A program made the position numbers and the translations under genes. 64,000 nt of DNA from Paenarthrobacter ureafaciens. GTDB lineage: Bacteria; Actinomycetota; Actinomycetes; Actinomycetales; Micrococcaceae. The DNA lies in NCBI RefSeq assembly GCF_004028095.1, contig NZ_SBHM01000006.1, positions 624,109-688,108 of the forward strand, in the 5' to 3' direction. The notes under the pieces were generated by a model. It did not search any database. It saw only the letters and a list, made by a program, of their open reading frames with translations, and was not told the DNA's origin. Every line of letters starts with the position of its first letter. Within the stretch, counting starts at the first letter, position 1. Positions 13,983 through 23,822 of the stretch are shown piece after piece.

Positions 13983-16964
13983 CTAGCTACTTGGGGAGGG
14001 CGACGGCGTAGCGCTGGGCGTCGCCGCAGGTGCGGGAGTTGCTCCCAGCCTGGCCTCGGCGTCGAGTGCCTTCTTCAAGGCCTCCGACAACTTGGTCTGC
14101 TGGGTTCCGTAAGCGGCGAAGTCGCCCTTGGCGAGAGCGGCCTGGCCGTCCGTGATGGCCTTGTTGGCTTCATCCAGTGCCGCCTTGAGTTCGGCCTTGG
14201 CGTCCGCCGGAGCCTCAGGCGTGGTGGTACCCGGCGGAGTCGCAGGAGTCTGGCCATTGTTATCGGAGTCCCCGGCCTTCGCACCGGAATTGCCGCCGAA
14301 CAATTGGTCCAGCGCCTCATCCAGCGTTGGCGCGAAGCCGATCTTGTCGCCGAAGGCCACCAGGACGCGCTGCAGCGTCGGGTACGACGTCTCACCCGTC
14401 GACTTCAGGTAGACCGGCTGCACATACAGCAGGCCACCGCCCACGGGGAGCGTCAGCAGGTTGCCGTTCAATACATCCGAGGCTCCTTGTCGCAGGAGGT
14501 TCAATGCCTGGGACACGGTGGGATCGGAGTTGAACTTGTTCTGCGCCTGGCCGGGGCCCGGCACTTGCGTGTCAGTGGGAAGTTGCAACAGCCTCAACTT
14601 GCCGTAGCTGTCCGCCTTCACACCCTTGACGTTGCCGGCGTCGGAATCAGCAGCCAGGAAGCCATACAGGATGTTCCTCGCATTTCCGTTGACGGTCTGC
14701 GGAATGAAGGACGAGGTGAGCTGGAACGCTGGCTTGTCCTGATCGGGCATTTGCAGCGACATGTAGAACGGCGGCTGCTTGACCGGCTCCGAGACCGTGG
14801 GATCGTTCGGAACGCTCCAGGCATCGTTGTTCTGGTAGAAGCTGTCAGCGTCGGTCACGTGGTAACGGCCCAGGAGTTCACGCTGGACCTTGAACAGGTC
14901 CTCCGGGTAGCGGACGTGGCTCATAAGGTCACCGGACATCTCCGTGTACGGCTTCAGCGTCGTCGGGAAGACCTTCTGCCATGCCTTCAGGAGCGGATCC
15001 TGTTCATCCCATGCGTAGAGAGTCACCGAGCCGTCGTAGGCATCAACAGTCGCCTTGACCGAGTTACGGATGTAGTTGACCGAGCTGTTTGGCAAGGCAA
15101 CCGTTCGTCCGGCAGTCGTTTGGGAGTCAGCGGTGGCGTTCTGCAGCTGCTGCGGCTGGGAGTACGGGAAGTACTGGCTCGTGGTGTAACCGTCCACGAT
15201 CCACTTCACGCGACCATCCACCACAGCCGGGTAGGCATTGCCGTCCACCGTGAGGTAAGGCGCCAGCTTCTCTACACGTTCGCGCGGGTTGCGGTCGTAC
15301 AGGATCTGGGATTTCTCGTTGACGCCGTCGGACAGAAGCAGGTCCGAGGACTGGAACTTGATGGAGTAGAGAATCCGGTTAAGCCAGTTGCCAACATTCG
15401 GTCCGCCGTTTCCAGTGAAGGTGTACTGGGTTTCCCCGGTGCCTTCACGCCCGGCCGGCCGGTCCTGCTCACGGTGGGGTGATCCCTCCGGAGCGCCCAC
15501 AATGGAGTATTCAGGCGAATTCTCGCCGAAATAGATGCGCGGCTGGTAGGAAGTGTCGTTGCCGAGGACACCACTGGACGGGATACCGGACTGCAGGAAC
15601 TCCGGCTTGCCGTCGACCGTGAACTTGTTGCCCTTGGCCGCTACTACGCCGTAACCGTGGGTGTAGACGATGTGCCGGTTCACCCAGGTTTGCTGGTTGG
15701 CGCTCAGACCATCAGGGTTGAGTTCGCGCACGGCAATCACCGTGTCCTGAACCTTTCCGTCCACCGTGTAACGGTCGACGTTCAACGTCTGCGGGAACTG
15801 GTAATACGGACGGTACTGTTCCAGCTGGGAGAACGCCGAGGACACAAGGTTGGGGTCCAGGAGGCGGATGTTCGCGGCCGTTTGGGCGTCCTTGGCAAGC
15901 GCACCGCTCTGCGCCGTCGTCGTGGCGTTGTAGGCCGATACCTCGATCTTGTCCAGACCGTAGGCGGAACGGGTCATATTGATGTTGCGGGAAATGAATT
16001 CCCGTTCCAGCGTGTTCTCCGACGGGCGTACCTGGAACTGCTGGATCACCCAGGGGTAGACGCCGCCGGCCAGGATCGCGGTGATGATCAGCATGGCGGT
16101 GCCGATGACCGGCAGGCGCCAACGGCCGATGACTGCGGCGACGATGAACAGGATAGCTACCAGGCCTGCCGCCACGGCCAGGATGGCCTTGGTTGGCACC
16201 ACGGCGTTGACGTCCGTGTAGAGCGCACCGGCCCAGCGGCCGGAGGCACTCTGAACCGTCGTGTAACGGTCCAGCCAGAAGTTGACACCAAGCAGCAGCA
16301 GGAACAGTGCGCCGGTGACGGCGATGTGGATCTGGGCTGCACGGCTGGTGAAGACCCCGCGCTCCATGAGCCGGATGCTGCCGTAAAGGTAATGGGTCAG
16401 GATGCCGGCAATACCGGCAACCACCGCGATGCTGATCAGGAATCCCGTGACGAAGCCAAGGAAGGGCAATGACATCAGGTAGAAGCTGATGTCAAGGTTG
16501 AACAGGGGATCCGCCTGTCCGAAGGGTTCCTGGTTGAAGAACAGAAGAATCTTCTGCCACTGGCTGGCGGCAGCGCTGCCGGCGAAGAGCCCAAAAAGGA
16601 TAGGCAGGCCGACCATGACGACCCGGCGCACAGGTTCCAGCTGCGCCTGGTAGCGGTTGAGGTTGTCGCGGGCGTCGGCATCCGGGGCATACACCGGCCT
16701 GGACCGGTAGGCGATCCGGATTGCGAAGAAGACGGCGGCGAACATCATGGCAAAGCCGACGATGAACGTGATGATCCTGGCGAGGTTCTCGCGGATGTAG
16801 ACCTCGAAGAAGCCCAACTGCTGGTACCACAGGACATCTGTCCACACATTGGCGAAGAAAATGAACCCGACGACCGCCACGGCCACGACAATGAGCGTCG
16901 GGGTCAGGGCACCTCGTCTCAGCGGCGATCTTCCGGGTGGGCTGGAGCTGGCGGGACGGGACAA
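13983..16964 (-). CDS. UPF0182 family membrane protein
   Basis: This large integral membrane protein (993 residues) is of the UPF0182 family, which is widespread in actinobacteria and has no established function. The N-terminal third carries about seven transmembrane helices (first at about 22-40, [19 protein letters not shown]). A large extracytoplasmic region follows, then a low-complexity tail (from about 890) rich in Pro, Ala, Thr and Ser with an Ala/Lys/Asp-rich helix. It starts at TTG 16964 with GAGG about 9 nt upstream. The YlbL-type protease lies upstream on the same strand, the pairing I recall from mycobacteria (Rv3193c/Rv3194c). A terminator follows at 13966. Confidence 0.93.
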   Translation of the reverse strand: MSRPASSSPPGRSPLRRGALTPTLIVVAVAVVGFIFFANVWTDVLWYQQLGFFEVYIRENLARIITFIVGFAMMFAAVFFAIRIAYRSRPVYAPDADARDNLNRYQAQLEPVRRVVMVGLPILFGLFAGSAAASQWQKILLFFNQEPFGQADPLFNLDISFYLMSLPFLGFVTGFLISIAVVAGIAGILTHYLYGSIRLMERGVFTSRAAQIHIAVTGALFLLLLGVNFWLDRYTTVQSASGRWAGALYTDVNAVVPTKAILAVAAGLVAILFIVAAVIGRWRLPVIGTAMLIITAILAGGVYPWVIQQFQVRPSENTLEREFISRNINMTRSAYGLDKIEVSAYNATTTAQSGALAKDAQTAANIRLLDPNLVSSAFSQLEQYRPYYQFPQTLNVDRYTVDGKVQDTVIAVRELNPDGLSANQQTWVNRHIVYTHGYGVVAAKGNKFTVDGKPEFLQSGIPSSGVLGNDTSYQPRIYFGENSPEYSIVGAPEGSPHREQDRPAGREGTGETQYTFTGNGGPNVGNWLNRILYSIKFQSSDLLLSDGVNEKSQILYDRNPRERVEKLAPYLTVDGNAYPAVVDGRVKWIVDGYTTSQYFPYSQPQQLQNATADSQTTAGRTVALPNSSVNYIRNSVKATVDAYDGSVTLYAWDEQDPLLKAWQKVFPTTLKPYTEMSGDLMSHVRYPEDLFKVQRELLGRYHVTDADSFYQNNDAWSVPNDPTVSEPVKQPPFYMSLQMPDQDKPAFQLTSSFIPQTVNGNARNILYGFLAADSDAGNVKGVKADSYGKLRLLQLPTDTQVPGPGQAQNKFNSDPTVSQALNLLRQGASDVLNGNLLTLPVGGGLLYVQPVYLKSTGETSYPTLQRVLVAFGDKIGFAPTLDEALDQLFGGNSGAKAGDSDNNGQTPATPPGTTTPEAPADAKAELKAALDEANKAITDGQAALAKGDFAAYGTQQTKLSEALKKALDAEARLGATPAPAATPSATPSPSPSS

Positions 16965-17090
16965 ACTCTGTACCTCATTGGTCGTCAGTTGAAAGTCGGT
17001 ATGCGGGTGTTCGACGGCCGTCCCAGCTGGGTGCAGGTGAAGCCGTCATATATGCCACGAGTGGCGGCGGAGCTAAGTTCCACGGCCAGT

Positions 17091-18230
17091 CTAGTTGTTT
17101 GCGCAGGTGGGGAGGCCCGATGTGTCCTGGCCCGAGCCGAGCCGCTCCACGGCGGCCTTGGCATCCGCCAAGGTCTCCACCTTCACCACTTGAAGACCAT
17201 CCGGGACGTTTCCCACGACGTCTGCACAGTTCGCTGCGGGGGCGAGGAACATCGTCGCTCCATGCTGCCTGGCCCCGATCATCTTCTGCGCTACTCCCCC
17301 GATGGGCCCAACAGCCCCGTCCGCAGTGATGGTGCCGGTTCCGGCCACATGCCGGCCGCCGGTGAGGTCACCGGGAGTAAGGGTGTCGACGATGCCCAGT
17401 GCGAACATCATGCCCGCGCTGGGGCCACCCACGTTGTCCAGGGAAATCTTCACGTCGAAAGGGAAGGTGAAATCGCTGGACAGCAGAACTCCCAGGACGT
17501 AACGGTCGCTGGCATTCTTGGTTGGCGTCACCGTGACCGACGTCGTGGATCCGTTCCTGTCTATCCCGACGACCACCGGCGCCCCGGCCCCGGCGGAGAG
17601 TTCGGCCTGGACCACGCTCATGGACGTGATGGCTTTGCCATTGATGGCAAGGAGGCGATCACCCTCCTGCAGTTTGCCTGATGAAGGAGACCCATCAGAG
17701 AGCCCCGCGACCGTCAACCGTTGCTCAAAGGGAATGTCCAGCTCACGCAGTGCCGCAGCAACAGCATTCTCCTGCGAAGTCTCCATGGCGATCTCGCCCT
17801 GCTGAACGGTTTGTTCCGCGGTGGTGCCCTTGGGATAAATCAGTTCTTCCGGATAGACAGCCTTCGATTTATCCAGCCAAGCACGGAAAAGATCGTAGAT
17901 GCTTGCCGGGCTCTTCGGACCACCGGCCATCAGGACAGTGGTCAGATCGAGGTTGCCTTTGGCCGGGTAGGTTTCATGGCCGGACACCGTGATGACAGGT
18001 TTATCGCCGTCCTGGCCAAGGGTATTGAACGTCGGGCCTGCGGACTCCACCACGTAAGGAACCGGAAGGGCAGCGGCTCCCAAACCGAGGCCCAGCGCAA
18101 CCAGGCCCGAAACAACCATCATCATGTATCGGCTGGAGCCGCCCGGAGGCGCGGGCGCCGCGGACGTGGGATCGGCATCGGGCGTTTGACGCGGGTCAAC
18201 CGAACCTTCGGGGCTGGGCGAAGTAAGCAT
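17091..18230 (-). CDS. YlbL-type PDZ domain, Lon-like serine protease
   Basis: This 379-residue membrane-anchored protein has one N-terminal transmembrane helix (about 33-55, MMMVVSGLVALGLGLGAAALP). A PDZ domain follows (around GKLQEGDRLLAINGK), then a Lon-type (S16) protease domain. The catalytic Ser is in GGPSAGMMFALG and the catalytic Lys is in GGVAQKMIGA, forming the Ser-Lys dyad. No AAA+ domain is present, as in B. subtilis YlbL. ATG 18230 has GAGAGG upstream, so the 12 additional residues in the open frame are probably not translated. The substrate is unknown. It is divergent from the DUF2342 gene. Confidence 0.92.
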   Translation of the reverse strand: MLTSPSPEGSVDPRQTPDADPTSAAPAPPGGSSRYMMMVVSGLVALGLGLGAAALPVPYVVESAGPTFNTLGQDGDKPVITVSGHETYPAKGNLDLTTVLMAGGPKSPASIYDLFRAWLDKSKAVYPEELIYPKGTTAEQTVQQGEIAMETSQENAVAAALRELDIPFEQRLTVAGLSDGSPSSGKLQEGDRLLAINGKAITSMSVVQAELSAGAGAPVVVGIDRNGSTTSVTVTPTKNASDRYVLGVLLSSDFTFPFDVKISLDNVGGPSAGMMFALGIVDTLTPGDLTGGRHVAGTGTITADGAVGPIGGVAQKMIGARQHGATMFLAPAANCADVVGNVPDGLQVVKVETLADAKAAVERLGSGQDTSGLPTCANN

Positions 18231-18442
18231 TGGTGCCTCTCTATGCCGCCACTGCCTGACGGCCAATTTTCTCTCCTGCCGCTACGGCGGCAGAGGGAAC
18301 ATACCAAGCATCCACACTACGCGTTCGTAAACCCGGAAGGCCTCTTTGCCTACAGCGAACGGCGCACCACGCAGGCAGACAGCCCCTCCGGCGCGCGGTA
18401 CGGTGAAAGTGATCACCAGCCAGTTCGACGATCGGCGGCACC

Positions 18443-19870
18443 ATGTCTTCAAACCCCAGCAATCCGTCAAACGACGACGAAACCCCCAAGGATCCGCTAG
18501 CGGAAATGCTGCAGAACCTGATGGGCGGCCAGGGAATGGGAAACATCGATCCGGCCGAACTGGCAAAGGCCGCCGGGCTGCCCAACGACCCCAACCTGCT
18601 GCAGCAGATGTTCGCACAGGTCCAGGCCATGATGAGTTCCACCTCTGACGGTCCTGTCAACTGGCAACTCGCCCACGATAATGCCCGGCGGGTGGCGGCT
18701 GCCGGCGGCGATCCGTCGGTGAACTCCCAGCAGGCGCGCGAGATCGATGAAGCCCTTCGACTGGCGGAACTGTGGCTGGATCCTGTGACCGACCTTCCCT
18801 CAACCGGACTGATCGGCCGCGCGTGGTCCCGTGCCGAATGGGTCGAGGCGACGTTGGGGACGTGGAAGCGCCTTACGGAACCTGTTGCCAACAGCGTCGC
18901 AAACGCCCTGTCGAACGCCCTCAGCCAGCAAATGCCCGAGGAAATGAAGTCGATGATGGGCGGCGCTTCCTCGATGCTGCAGAACATGGGTGGAGCGATC
19001 TTCGGCATGCAGCTTGGACAGGCAATCGGCGCGCTCTCCGCCGAAGTCGTCAGCTCAACGGACATCGGCGTTCCTTTGGCGGACCTGGAAATGGCGCTCC
19101 TGCCTGCCAACGTAGCGAAGTTCGGCGAAGGACTGAGCCTGCCGGAGAACGACATCCGGCTATTCCTCGCCGTCCGCGAAGCTGCCCACGCCAGGCTCTT
19201 CGTCCAGGTACCGTGGCTTCGCGGACACCTCTTGGGGGCCATCGAGGCCTACGCCCGCGGCATCCACATTGACATGTCCCGGGTCGAAGACCTCGCCAGG
19301 GACTTGGATCCGAGCAACCCGGAGGGTATCCAGGAAGCCCTGTCGCAAGGCGTCTTCACTCCCGAACGGACCCCGGCGCAGACGGCAGCCCTGGAGAAAC
19401 TGGAAACCGCACTGGCGTTGGTCGAGGGCTGGGTGGACGAGCTCACCGCCGAGGCCACAGAGAAGGTCCTGCCTTCAGCGACGGCGCTGCGCGAGATGGT
19501 TCGGCGACGCCGCGCAACCGGCGGCCCTGCCGAACACGCCTTCTCTTCCCTTGTGGGGCTGGAGCTGCGGCCCCGGCGTCTTCGGGATGCCGCAACACTG
19601 TGGGCAACCCTCAAGCAAGAGCGCGGCATAGAGGGCCGGGACGCCATCTGGCACCACCCGGACCTCCTGCCCACGGGCGAGGACCTGGACGATCCCAACG
19701 GGTTCTCCGAACGGCGCCGGCTTGCTGAGGCAAGCGACAGCGAAGTGGACGATGCCCTGCAGAAACTGCTCAGCGGCGGCTACGACACCCCGGATGATGC
19801 CGCGGCCCCGGACGAGCCCAAGGCCCCTGAGGATGGAGACCCGGACTCCGAATCCGGACCAACGAAGTAA
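18443..19870 (+). CDS. Putative zinc-dependent metalloprotease (DUF2342 family)
   Basis: This 475-residue protein has the overall organisation of the actinobacterial DUF2342 family, often named zinc-dependent metalloprotease or F420-biosynthesis-associated protein. The N-terminus is low-complexity and acidic, with a Met/Gln/Gly-rich segment (MLQNLMGGQGMG). The core region has WQLAHDNARR and WLDPVTDLP. A putative metal motif is REAAHARLF followed by LRGHLLGAIEAYARG; His in EAAH and the downstream Glu would be the ligands. The acidic Pro-rich tail (about 440-475) looks unstructured. ATG 18443 was chosen. Protease activity is inferred by family name only. Confidence 0.85.
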   Translation: MSSNPSNPSNDDETPKDPLAEMLQNLMGGQGMGNIDPAELAKAAGLPNDPNLLQQMFAQVQAMMSSTSDGPVNWQLAHDNARRVAAAGGDPSVNSQQAREIDEALRLAELWLDPVTDLPSTGLIGRAWSRAEWVEATLGTWKRLTEPVANSVANALSNALSQQMPEEMKSMMGGASSMLQNMGGAIFGMQLGQAIGALSAEVVSSTDIGVPLADLEMALLPANVAKFGEGLSLPENDIRLFLAVREAAHARLFVQVPWLRGHLLGAIEAYARGIHIDMSRVEDLARDLDPSNPEGIQEALSQGVFTPERTPAQTAALEKLETALALVEGWVDELTAEATEKVLPSATALREMVRRRRATGGPAEHAFSSLVGLELRPRRLRDAATLWATLKQERGIEGRDAIWHHPDLLPTGEDLDDPNGFSERRRLAEASDSEVDDALQKLLSGGYDTPDDAAAPDEPKAPEDGDPDSESGPTK

Positions 19871-19906
19871 CGGCTCCGCGAAGAAACCCCTGAGCCAACA
19901 GCTACG

Positions 19907-19946
19907 GCAGTGGCCGCCCTGCGTAGGCGGCCACTGCTTTTTGTTT
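19907..19946 (+). terminator. Terminator after the DUF2342 gene
   Basis: A perfect 12-bp stem GCAGTGGCCGCC/GGCGGCCACTGC with a 7-nt loop is followed by TTTTTGTTT. It lies 36 bp past the stop and just before the convergent M48 gene. Confidence 0.92.
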
Positions 19947-19969
19947 GTCCGGCGTCGGGGCTCTTTAGA

Positions 19970-20536
19970 TCACTCCGGGTTCAAGCCACGCGAGGTGGCA
20001 AAGGCGACTCCTTCGAGAAAACCCTTGGCTTGCTGGGTTTGCGGATAGGCCTCCAGGAGACGCCAGAAATCCGCCGTGTGCCCGGCCACCAGGAGGTGCG
20101 CCAGCTCGTGAAGAAGGACGTAATCGATGACCCACTGGGGCATGGGCTGCAACTTGTGGGAAAGGCGGATGGTTCCATCGGCCGGCGTCGCCGATCCCCA
20201 CCGGGAGTTCTGGTTGGTAACCCAGCGGACCGACGTCGGGACTGCCCTGCCGTCCAGGTAGGTCCGGGATAGATAGTCCGCCTGCTGGGCAAGCGCCTCA
20301 TCGGTGGCCGGACGGCGTTTACCCGAGCCGCCCGCACGGCGCTCCCCCTGCGTCTTCAACTTGGCCAGCATGCGGCGCACCCACTCACGTTCCTGGGCTT
20401 TGCTGAAGGAGGCGGGAATGGCCACCACTGCATTGCCGTCTTCCCAGAACGCCGCTACGGTCCTTCGCCGACGTGCGGAGCGCCTCACGAGCACCGGGGC
20501 GCCTTCCTCTGTGCGCAGCGGGATGTCGTCAGCCAT
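19970..20536 (-). CDS. YgjP/M48-like zinc metallopeptidase (DUF45)
   Basis: This is a 188-residue soluble protein with the metallopeptidase motif HELAHLLVAGHTADFW near residue 140. That is HExxH followed by a third His six residues later and the conserved FW, which defines the YgjP/DUF45 (WLM-like) family. An Arg-rich N-terminal part (VRRSARRRRTVAAFW) and the NQNSRWGSATPADGTIRLS segment also match. No transmembrane segment is present. The start ATG 20536 shares its first base with the stop of uvrD2 (TGATG), so it is translationally coupled as the third gene of nudC-uvrD2-M48. A link to DNA repair is suggested only by this position. Confidence 0.88.
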   Translation of the reverse strand: MADDIPLRTEEGAPVLVRRSARRRRTVAAFWEDGNAVVAIPASFSKAQEREWVRRMLAKLKTQGERRAGGSGKRRPATDEALAQQADYLSRTYLDGRAVPTSVRWVTNQNSRWGSATPADGTIRLSHKLQPMPQWVIDYVLLHELAHLLVAGHTADFWRLLEAYPQTQQAKGFLEGVAFATSRGLNPE

Positions 20537-22668
20537 CAGTGTCCGGAACTCTGTTCAATAACCTGCAGTACTGCTTCCCCATACCGCTCCAGCTTTGATG
20601 GCCCCACGCCTGCCAGCCCGGCCAACTGCTCCAAGGACCCGGGCCGGGCCTCGGCGATAGCTGTCAAGGTGGCGTCGGTGAAGACGACGTATGCAGGCAC
20701 ATCGGCTGATTGTGCCTCCTCGCGGCGCCACTGGCGCAATGCTTCGAAGGTCTGTTCCTCGTACGACGGCGGGCACTGGTTGCAGCGTCCGACCTTCCGT
20801 TCCGCCCCGGTTGCAAGCATGCTGCCGCAAACCCTGCACGACGCCGGGGCAGCCGCTTTTCGCCGCGGCTTACCGGCGCTGCTCCGGGCGTTGGCGGTTG
20901 CCACCGAGTCAGGACGAAGGCCGTCAAGGAACCGCGACGGCTTGCGGTTTGCCCTGCCGCCGGGCGTCCGGGCAGTGGACCAGGACAGGTTGAGGTGTTC
21001 GCGGGCCCGGGTGATCCCGACATACAGCAGCCGGCGTTCCTCGTCCACGTCCTCGGGTGAATCGGCAAAAGAAATGGGCATGAGGCCTTCACTAAGCCCT
21101 ACCAGGAAAACGGCATCCCATTCCAGGCCTTTCGCGGCATGCAGGGAGGCAAGGGTAACGCCCTGCACCGTGGGAGCGTGTTGGGCCACGGAACGTTCCT
21201 GGAGCTCATTGACAAACTCAGCGAGGGTGAAGCTCTCTCCCCTGGTGGCGGAAAGCTCATCCGCCAATGCCACCAGCGCCGCCAAGGACTCCCACCGTTC
21301 GCGCAACGCCCCGCCGCTGTGCGGGGCATTCTCCGTATAACCCAGGGAAGCGATGATGTCCCGCACAACTTGGCCGAGGGTCTCCTGCGGGCCCTCCGCC
21401 ACTGCCCGGGTAGCCGCCCTCAACTGGAGGATGGCGTCACGGACTTCCTTGCGTGCAAAGAACCGCTCTCCGCCGCGGAGTTGATAGCCGATTCCTGCCG
21501 AGGCCAACGCTTGTTCATAGGCTTCGGATTGGCCGTTGGTCCGGAACAGGATAGCGATCTCGCTGGCCTTGACTCCGGCGTTGAGCAGCTCCTGGATCTT
21601 CCCTGCCACGACTGCTGCTTCTGCCTCGTCGTCAGGGCACTCCACGAACCGGGGATCGGGTCCTACAGGCCGCTGGGCAACAAGTTTGAGCGGCGGCGCC
21701 CAGGCTGCATCGGCCGCAGGGCCGCCGCTCCGGCGCGAGCCAAGGAGGTCATTGGCCAGCTTGACCACTTGGGGCGTTGACCGGTAGTCGCGGATGAGCT
21801 TGACCACCGTGGCTTTGGGGTACCGCGCCTTGAAACCCAGGAGGTGTTGGGGGGAAGCACCGGTGAAGGAGTAGATGGTCTGGCTGGCATCGCCCACCAC
21901 GCACAGTTCGTCGCGTTCGCCGAGCCAGAGATCCAGAAGCCGTTGTTGCAGCGGTGAGACGTCCTGGTACTCATCCACCACGAAGTGGCGGTATTGCTCC
22001 CGCACCGTAGCGGCCACCTTGGGATCTTCCTGCAGGATCCCAACGGTAATCAGCAGGACGTCCTCGAAGTCAATGACGTTCCGGTCCGTTTTGATGTCCT
22101 CATAGGCCTGGAACACGCGCGAGACGGCCGTGAGGTCCAAGCCGCCAGGAGTACCGCGGCCCTGCGCGTTTTCCAGGTAATTGGCTGGCGTCAGCATGGA
22201 GACCTTCGCCCATTCGATTTCCGCGGCGAGGTCCCTGATGGATGCGCGGTCGGTGCTCAGGCGAAGGCGGCGGGAGGCCTCCGCAATCATGTTCGCCTTG
22301 TGGTCGAGGAGGCTGGGCAGCGTGCCCCCGATGGCTTGTGGCCAGAAGAACTGAAGCTGCCGCAGCGCCGCAGCGTGGAACGTGCGTGCCTGCACGTTGG
22401 GTACGCCAAGGTCCCTGAGCCTGCTGCGCATTTCAGCAGCAGCGCGGGCGGTGAAGGTGACAGCCAGCAGCCGCTGTGGTGAGTACACGCCCGAATGCAC
22501 CCCATACGCGATGCGGTGCGTAATGGCACGGGTCTTGCCGGTGCCGGCACCGGCCAGGACACAGATCGGCCCCGTCAGGGTGCTGGCTACCTCGCGTTGT
22601 TCCTCGTCCAGGCCGCCAAGGATTCTGTCCTCAAGTGTCCCGTCGGCCGGCGTCATTCCTTCGATCAC
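20536..22668 (-). CDS. uvrD2: ATP-dependent DNA helicase UvrD2
   Basis: This is a superfamily 1A DNA helicase of about 710 residues that unwinds DNA 3' to 5'. It has Walker A GAGTGKTRAI, motif Ia TFTARAAAEM, motif II VDEYQDVSPLQQ, motif III GDASQTIYSFTGA, motif IV KLIRDYRSTPQVV, motif V TLHAAKGLEWDAVF and motif VI YVGITRAREHL. The C-terminus has the tetracysteine cluster CRVCGSM...CNQC typical of mycobacterial UvrD2, then an HRDC domain (about 640-705). GTG 22668 overlaps the nudC stop as GTGA; ATG 22656 in the same frame is the alternative. It is the middle gene of the nudC-uvrD2-M48 unit. Confidence 0.95.
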   Translation of the reverse strand: MIEGMTPADGTLEDRILGGLDEEQREVASTLTGPICVLAGAGTGKTRAITHRIAYGVHSGVYSPQRLLAVTFTARAAAEMRSRLRDLGVPNVQARTFHAAALRQLQFFWPQAIGGTLPSLLDHKANMIAEASRRLRLSTDRASIRDLAAEIEWAKVSMLTPANYLENAQGRGTPGGLDLTAVSRVFQAYEDIKTDRNVIDFEDVLLITVGILQEDPKVAATVREQYRHFVVDEYQDVSPLQQRLLDLWLGERDELCVVGDASQTIYSFTGASPQHLLGFKARYPKATVVKLIRDYRSTPQVVKLANDLLGSRRSGGPAADAAWAPPLKLVAQRPVGPDPRFVECPDDEAEAAVVAGKIQELLNAGVKASEIAILFRTNGQSEAYEQALASAGIGYQLRGGERFFARKEVRDAILQLRAATRAVAEGPQETLGQVVRDIIASLGYTENAPHSGGALRERWESLAALVALADELSATRGESFTLAEFVNELQERSVAQHAPTVQGVTLASLHAAKGLEWDAVFLVGLSEGLMPISFADSPEDVDEERRLLYVGITRAREHLNLSWSTARTPGGRANRKPSRFLDGLRPDSVATANARSSAGKPRRKAAAPASCRVCGSMLATGAERKVGRCNQCPPSYEEQTFEALRQWRREEAQSADVPAYVVFTDATLTAIAEARPGSLEQLAGLAGVGPSKLERYGEAVLQVIEQSSGH

Positions 22669-23651
22669 GGTTGGAGGTCTTCGATCACTCCGCCGTACCA
22701 GTGCTCTATCAGGGAACGGGCAATGGACAGCCGCGTGGAAATGGTGATCTCGCCACGCAGCACGGCATCCTGCAGTTCTTCGCGACTGAACCACCGGGCG
22801 CGGGTAACCTCAACGCCGTCGGGCCGGGCAACGGCGTCGTCCGTGGTGGCAGTGAACCCCAGCATCAAGGACGCCGGAAACGGCCATGACTGCGAACCCA
22901 GGTACTGGCAGGCGGTGACCCGGACGCCAACCTCTTCGCCGATCTCCCGGACGACTGCCTGTTCCAACGACTCACCCGGTTCAACGAAACCGGCCAAGGT
23001 TGAATAGTTCTTTGCATCCGCCGGACCGCCACCGCCCAGGAGCAAGCGGCCATCAGGCCCGACCACCGTGACAATGATCGCCGGATCCGTGCGCGGGTAG
23101 TGTTCCGAGTTATCGGCGGGGCAACGCCTGACCCAACCGCCGGCCTCAACGTCGGTAGGTGTGCCGCACTGCGGACAATGCGTATGCGTGGCATGCCAGT
23201 TGCTGATGGCACTGGCCTCAACAAAAAGCGCGGTGTCGCTTGCATCCAGCCGCCCCGCGACATCCCGGAAACCTGCCCACTGCGTATCCGCCGGAGCCAG
23301 TGAACCGAGGGTCAACTGTTCACGCACGGAGAAGAGGACAACGGGGGTGCCTTCCGGAACCGACGACGGGCCCAAGGTGGTGCCCAGGTAGATCGGGAGG
23401 ACGTTCCCCGGCCCGGACTGGTTCAACCCCTGCCACAGAGTGAGGGCATCGCCGAACCACAAGCCTTGGCCGTTTACCAAGGCTTGGCGTTGTGAAATCA
23501 CTATGGCCTTGGCCGTCCCCGAGGCAATAAGCTCCTCCACCATTCCCGGCTTGAGCCGTGCTGCGGAGCCGCGATCCACCAGGGCAGGGCGGACCGGAAG
23601 AACAGTGTCCATAAGGTGGTTGGCCAGGGCTGGAGACTCCGTATAGCTCAT
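22665..23651 (-). CDS. nudC: NAD(+) diphosphatase NudC (Nudix hydrolase)
   Basis: This 328-residue enzyme hydrolyses NADH/NAD+ to NMN(H) and AMP; family members also remove NAD caps from RNA. It has an N-terminal NudC domain, a zinc-ribbon (HCPQCGTPT ... WVRRCPADNSEHYPRTDP), and a Nudix box GFVEPGESLEQAVVREIGEE followed by the SQSWPFPASLMLGF motif that distinguishes NudC. Two of the zinc ligands are CPQC; the second pair is not the usual CxxC (only one Cys, in RRCPAD), so zinc binding may differ. ATG 23651 was chosen; the long open frame upstream is a shadow of the divergent gene. Its stop overlaps the uvrD2 start. Confidence 0.93.
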   Translation of the reverse strand: MSYTESPALANHLMDTVLPVRPALVDRGSAARLKPGMVEELIASGTAKAIVISQRQALVNGQGLWFGDALTLWQGLNQSGPGNVLPIYLGTTLGPSSVPEGTPVVLFSVREQLTLGSLAPADTQWAGFRDVAGRLDASDTALFVEASAISNWHATHTHCPQCGTPTDVEAGGWVRRCPADNSEHYPRTDPAIIVTVVGPDGRLLLGGGGPADAKNYSTLAGFVEPGESLEQAVVREIGEEVGVRVTACQYLGSQSWPFPASLMLGFTATTDDAVARPDGVEVTRARWFSREELQDAVLRGEITISTRLSIARSLIEHWYGGVIEDLQP

Positions 23652-23822
23652 GTATCTACCGTACTGACTCGCACCGACAAATAACATTTCAAGCATCCCG
23701 ATGTGGACGCCCGACGGACGGAGGCCCCGTACGGCCCCGATTCGTCCTTGATTTCCGGAAGATCTGGAGACTCGCCGCAGTGCATCATGGCCATGGGCGC
23801 GACTCAATCTACCGTTGAAGAC

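Noticed and set aside
13971..15482. 503-codon open frame on the + strand opposite the UPF0182 gene
   Set aside because: It is a codon-bias shadow: it lacks a ribosome site and family features, and the minus-strand UPF0182 protein has clear membrane segments and conserved motifs.
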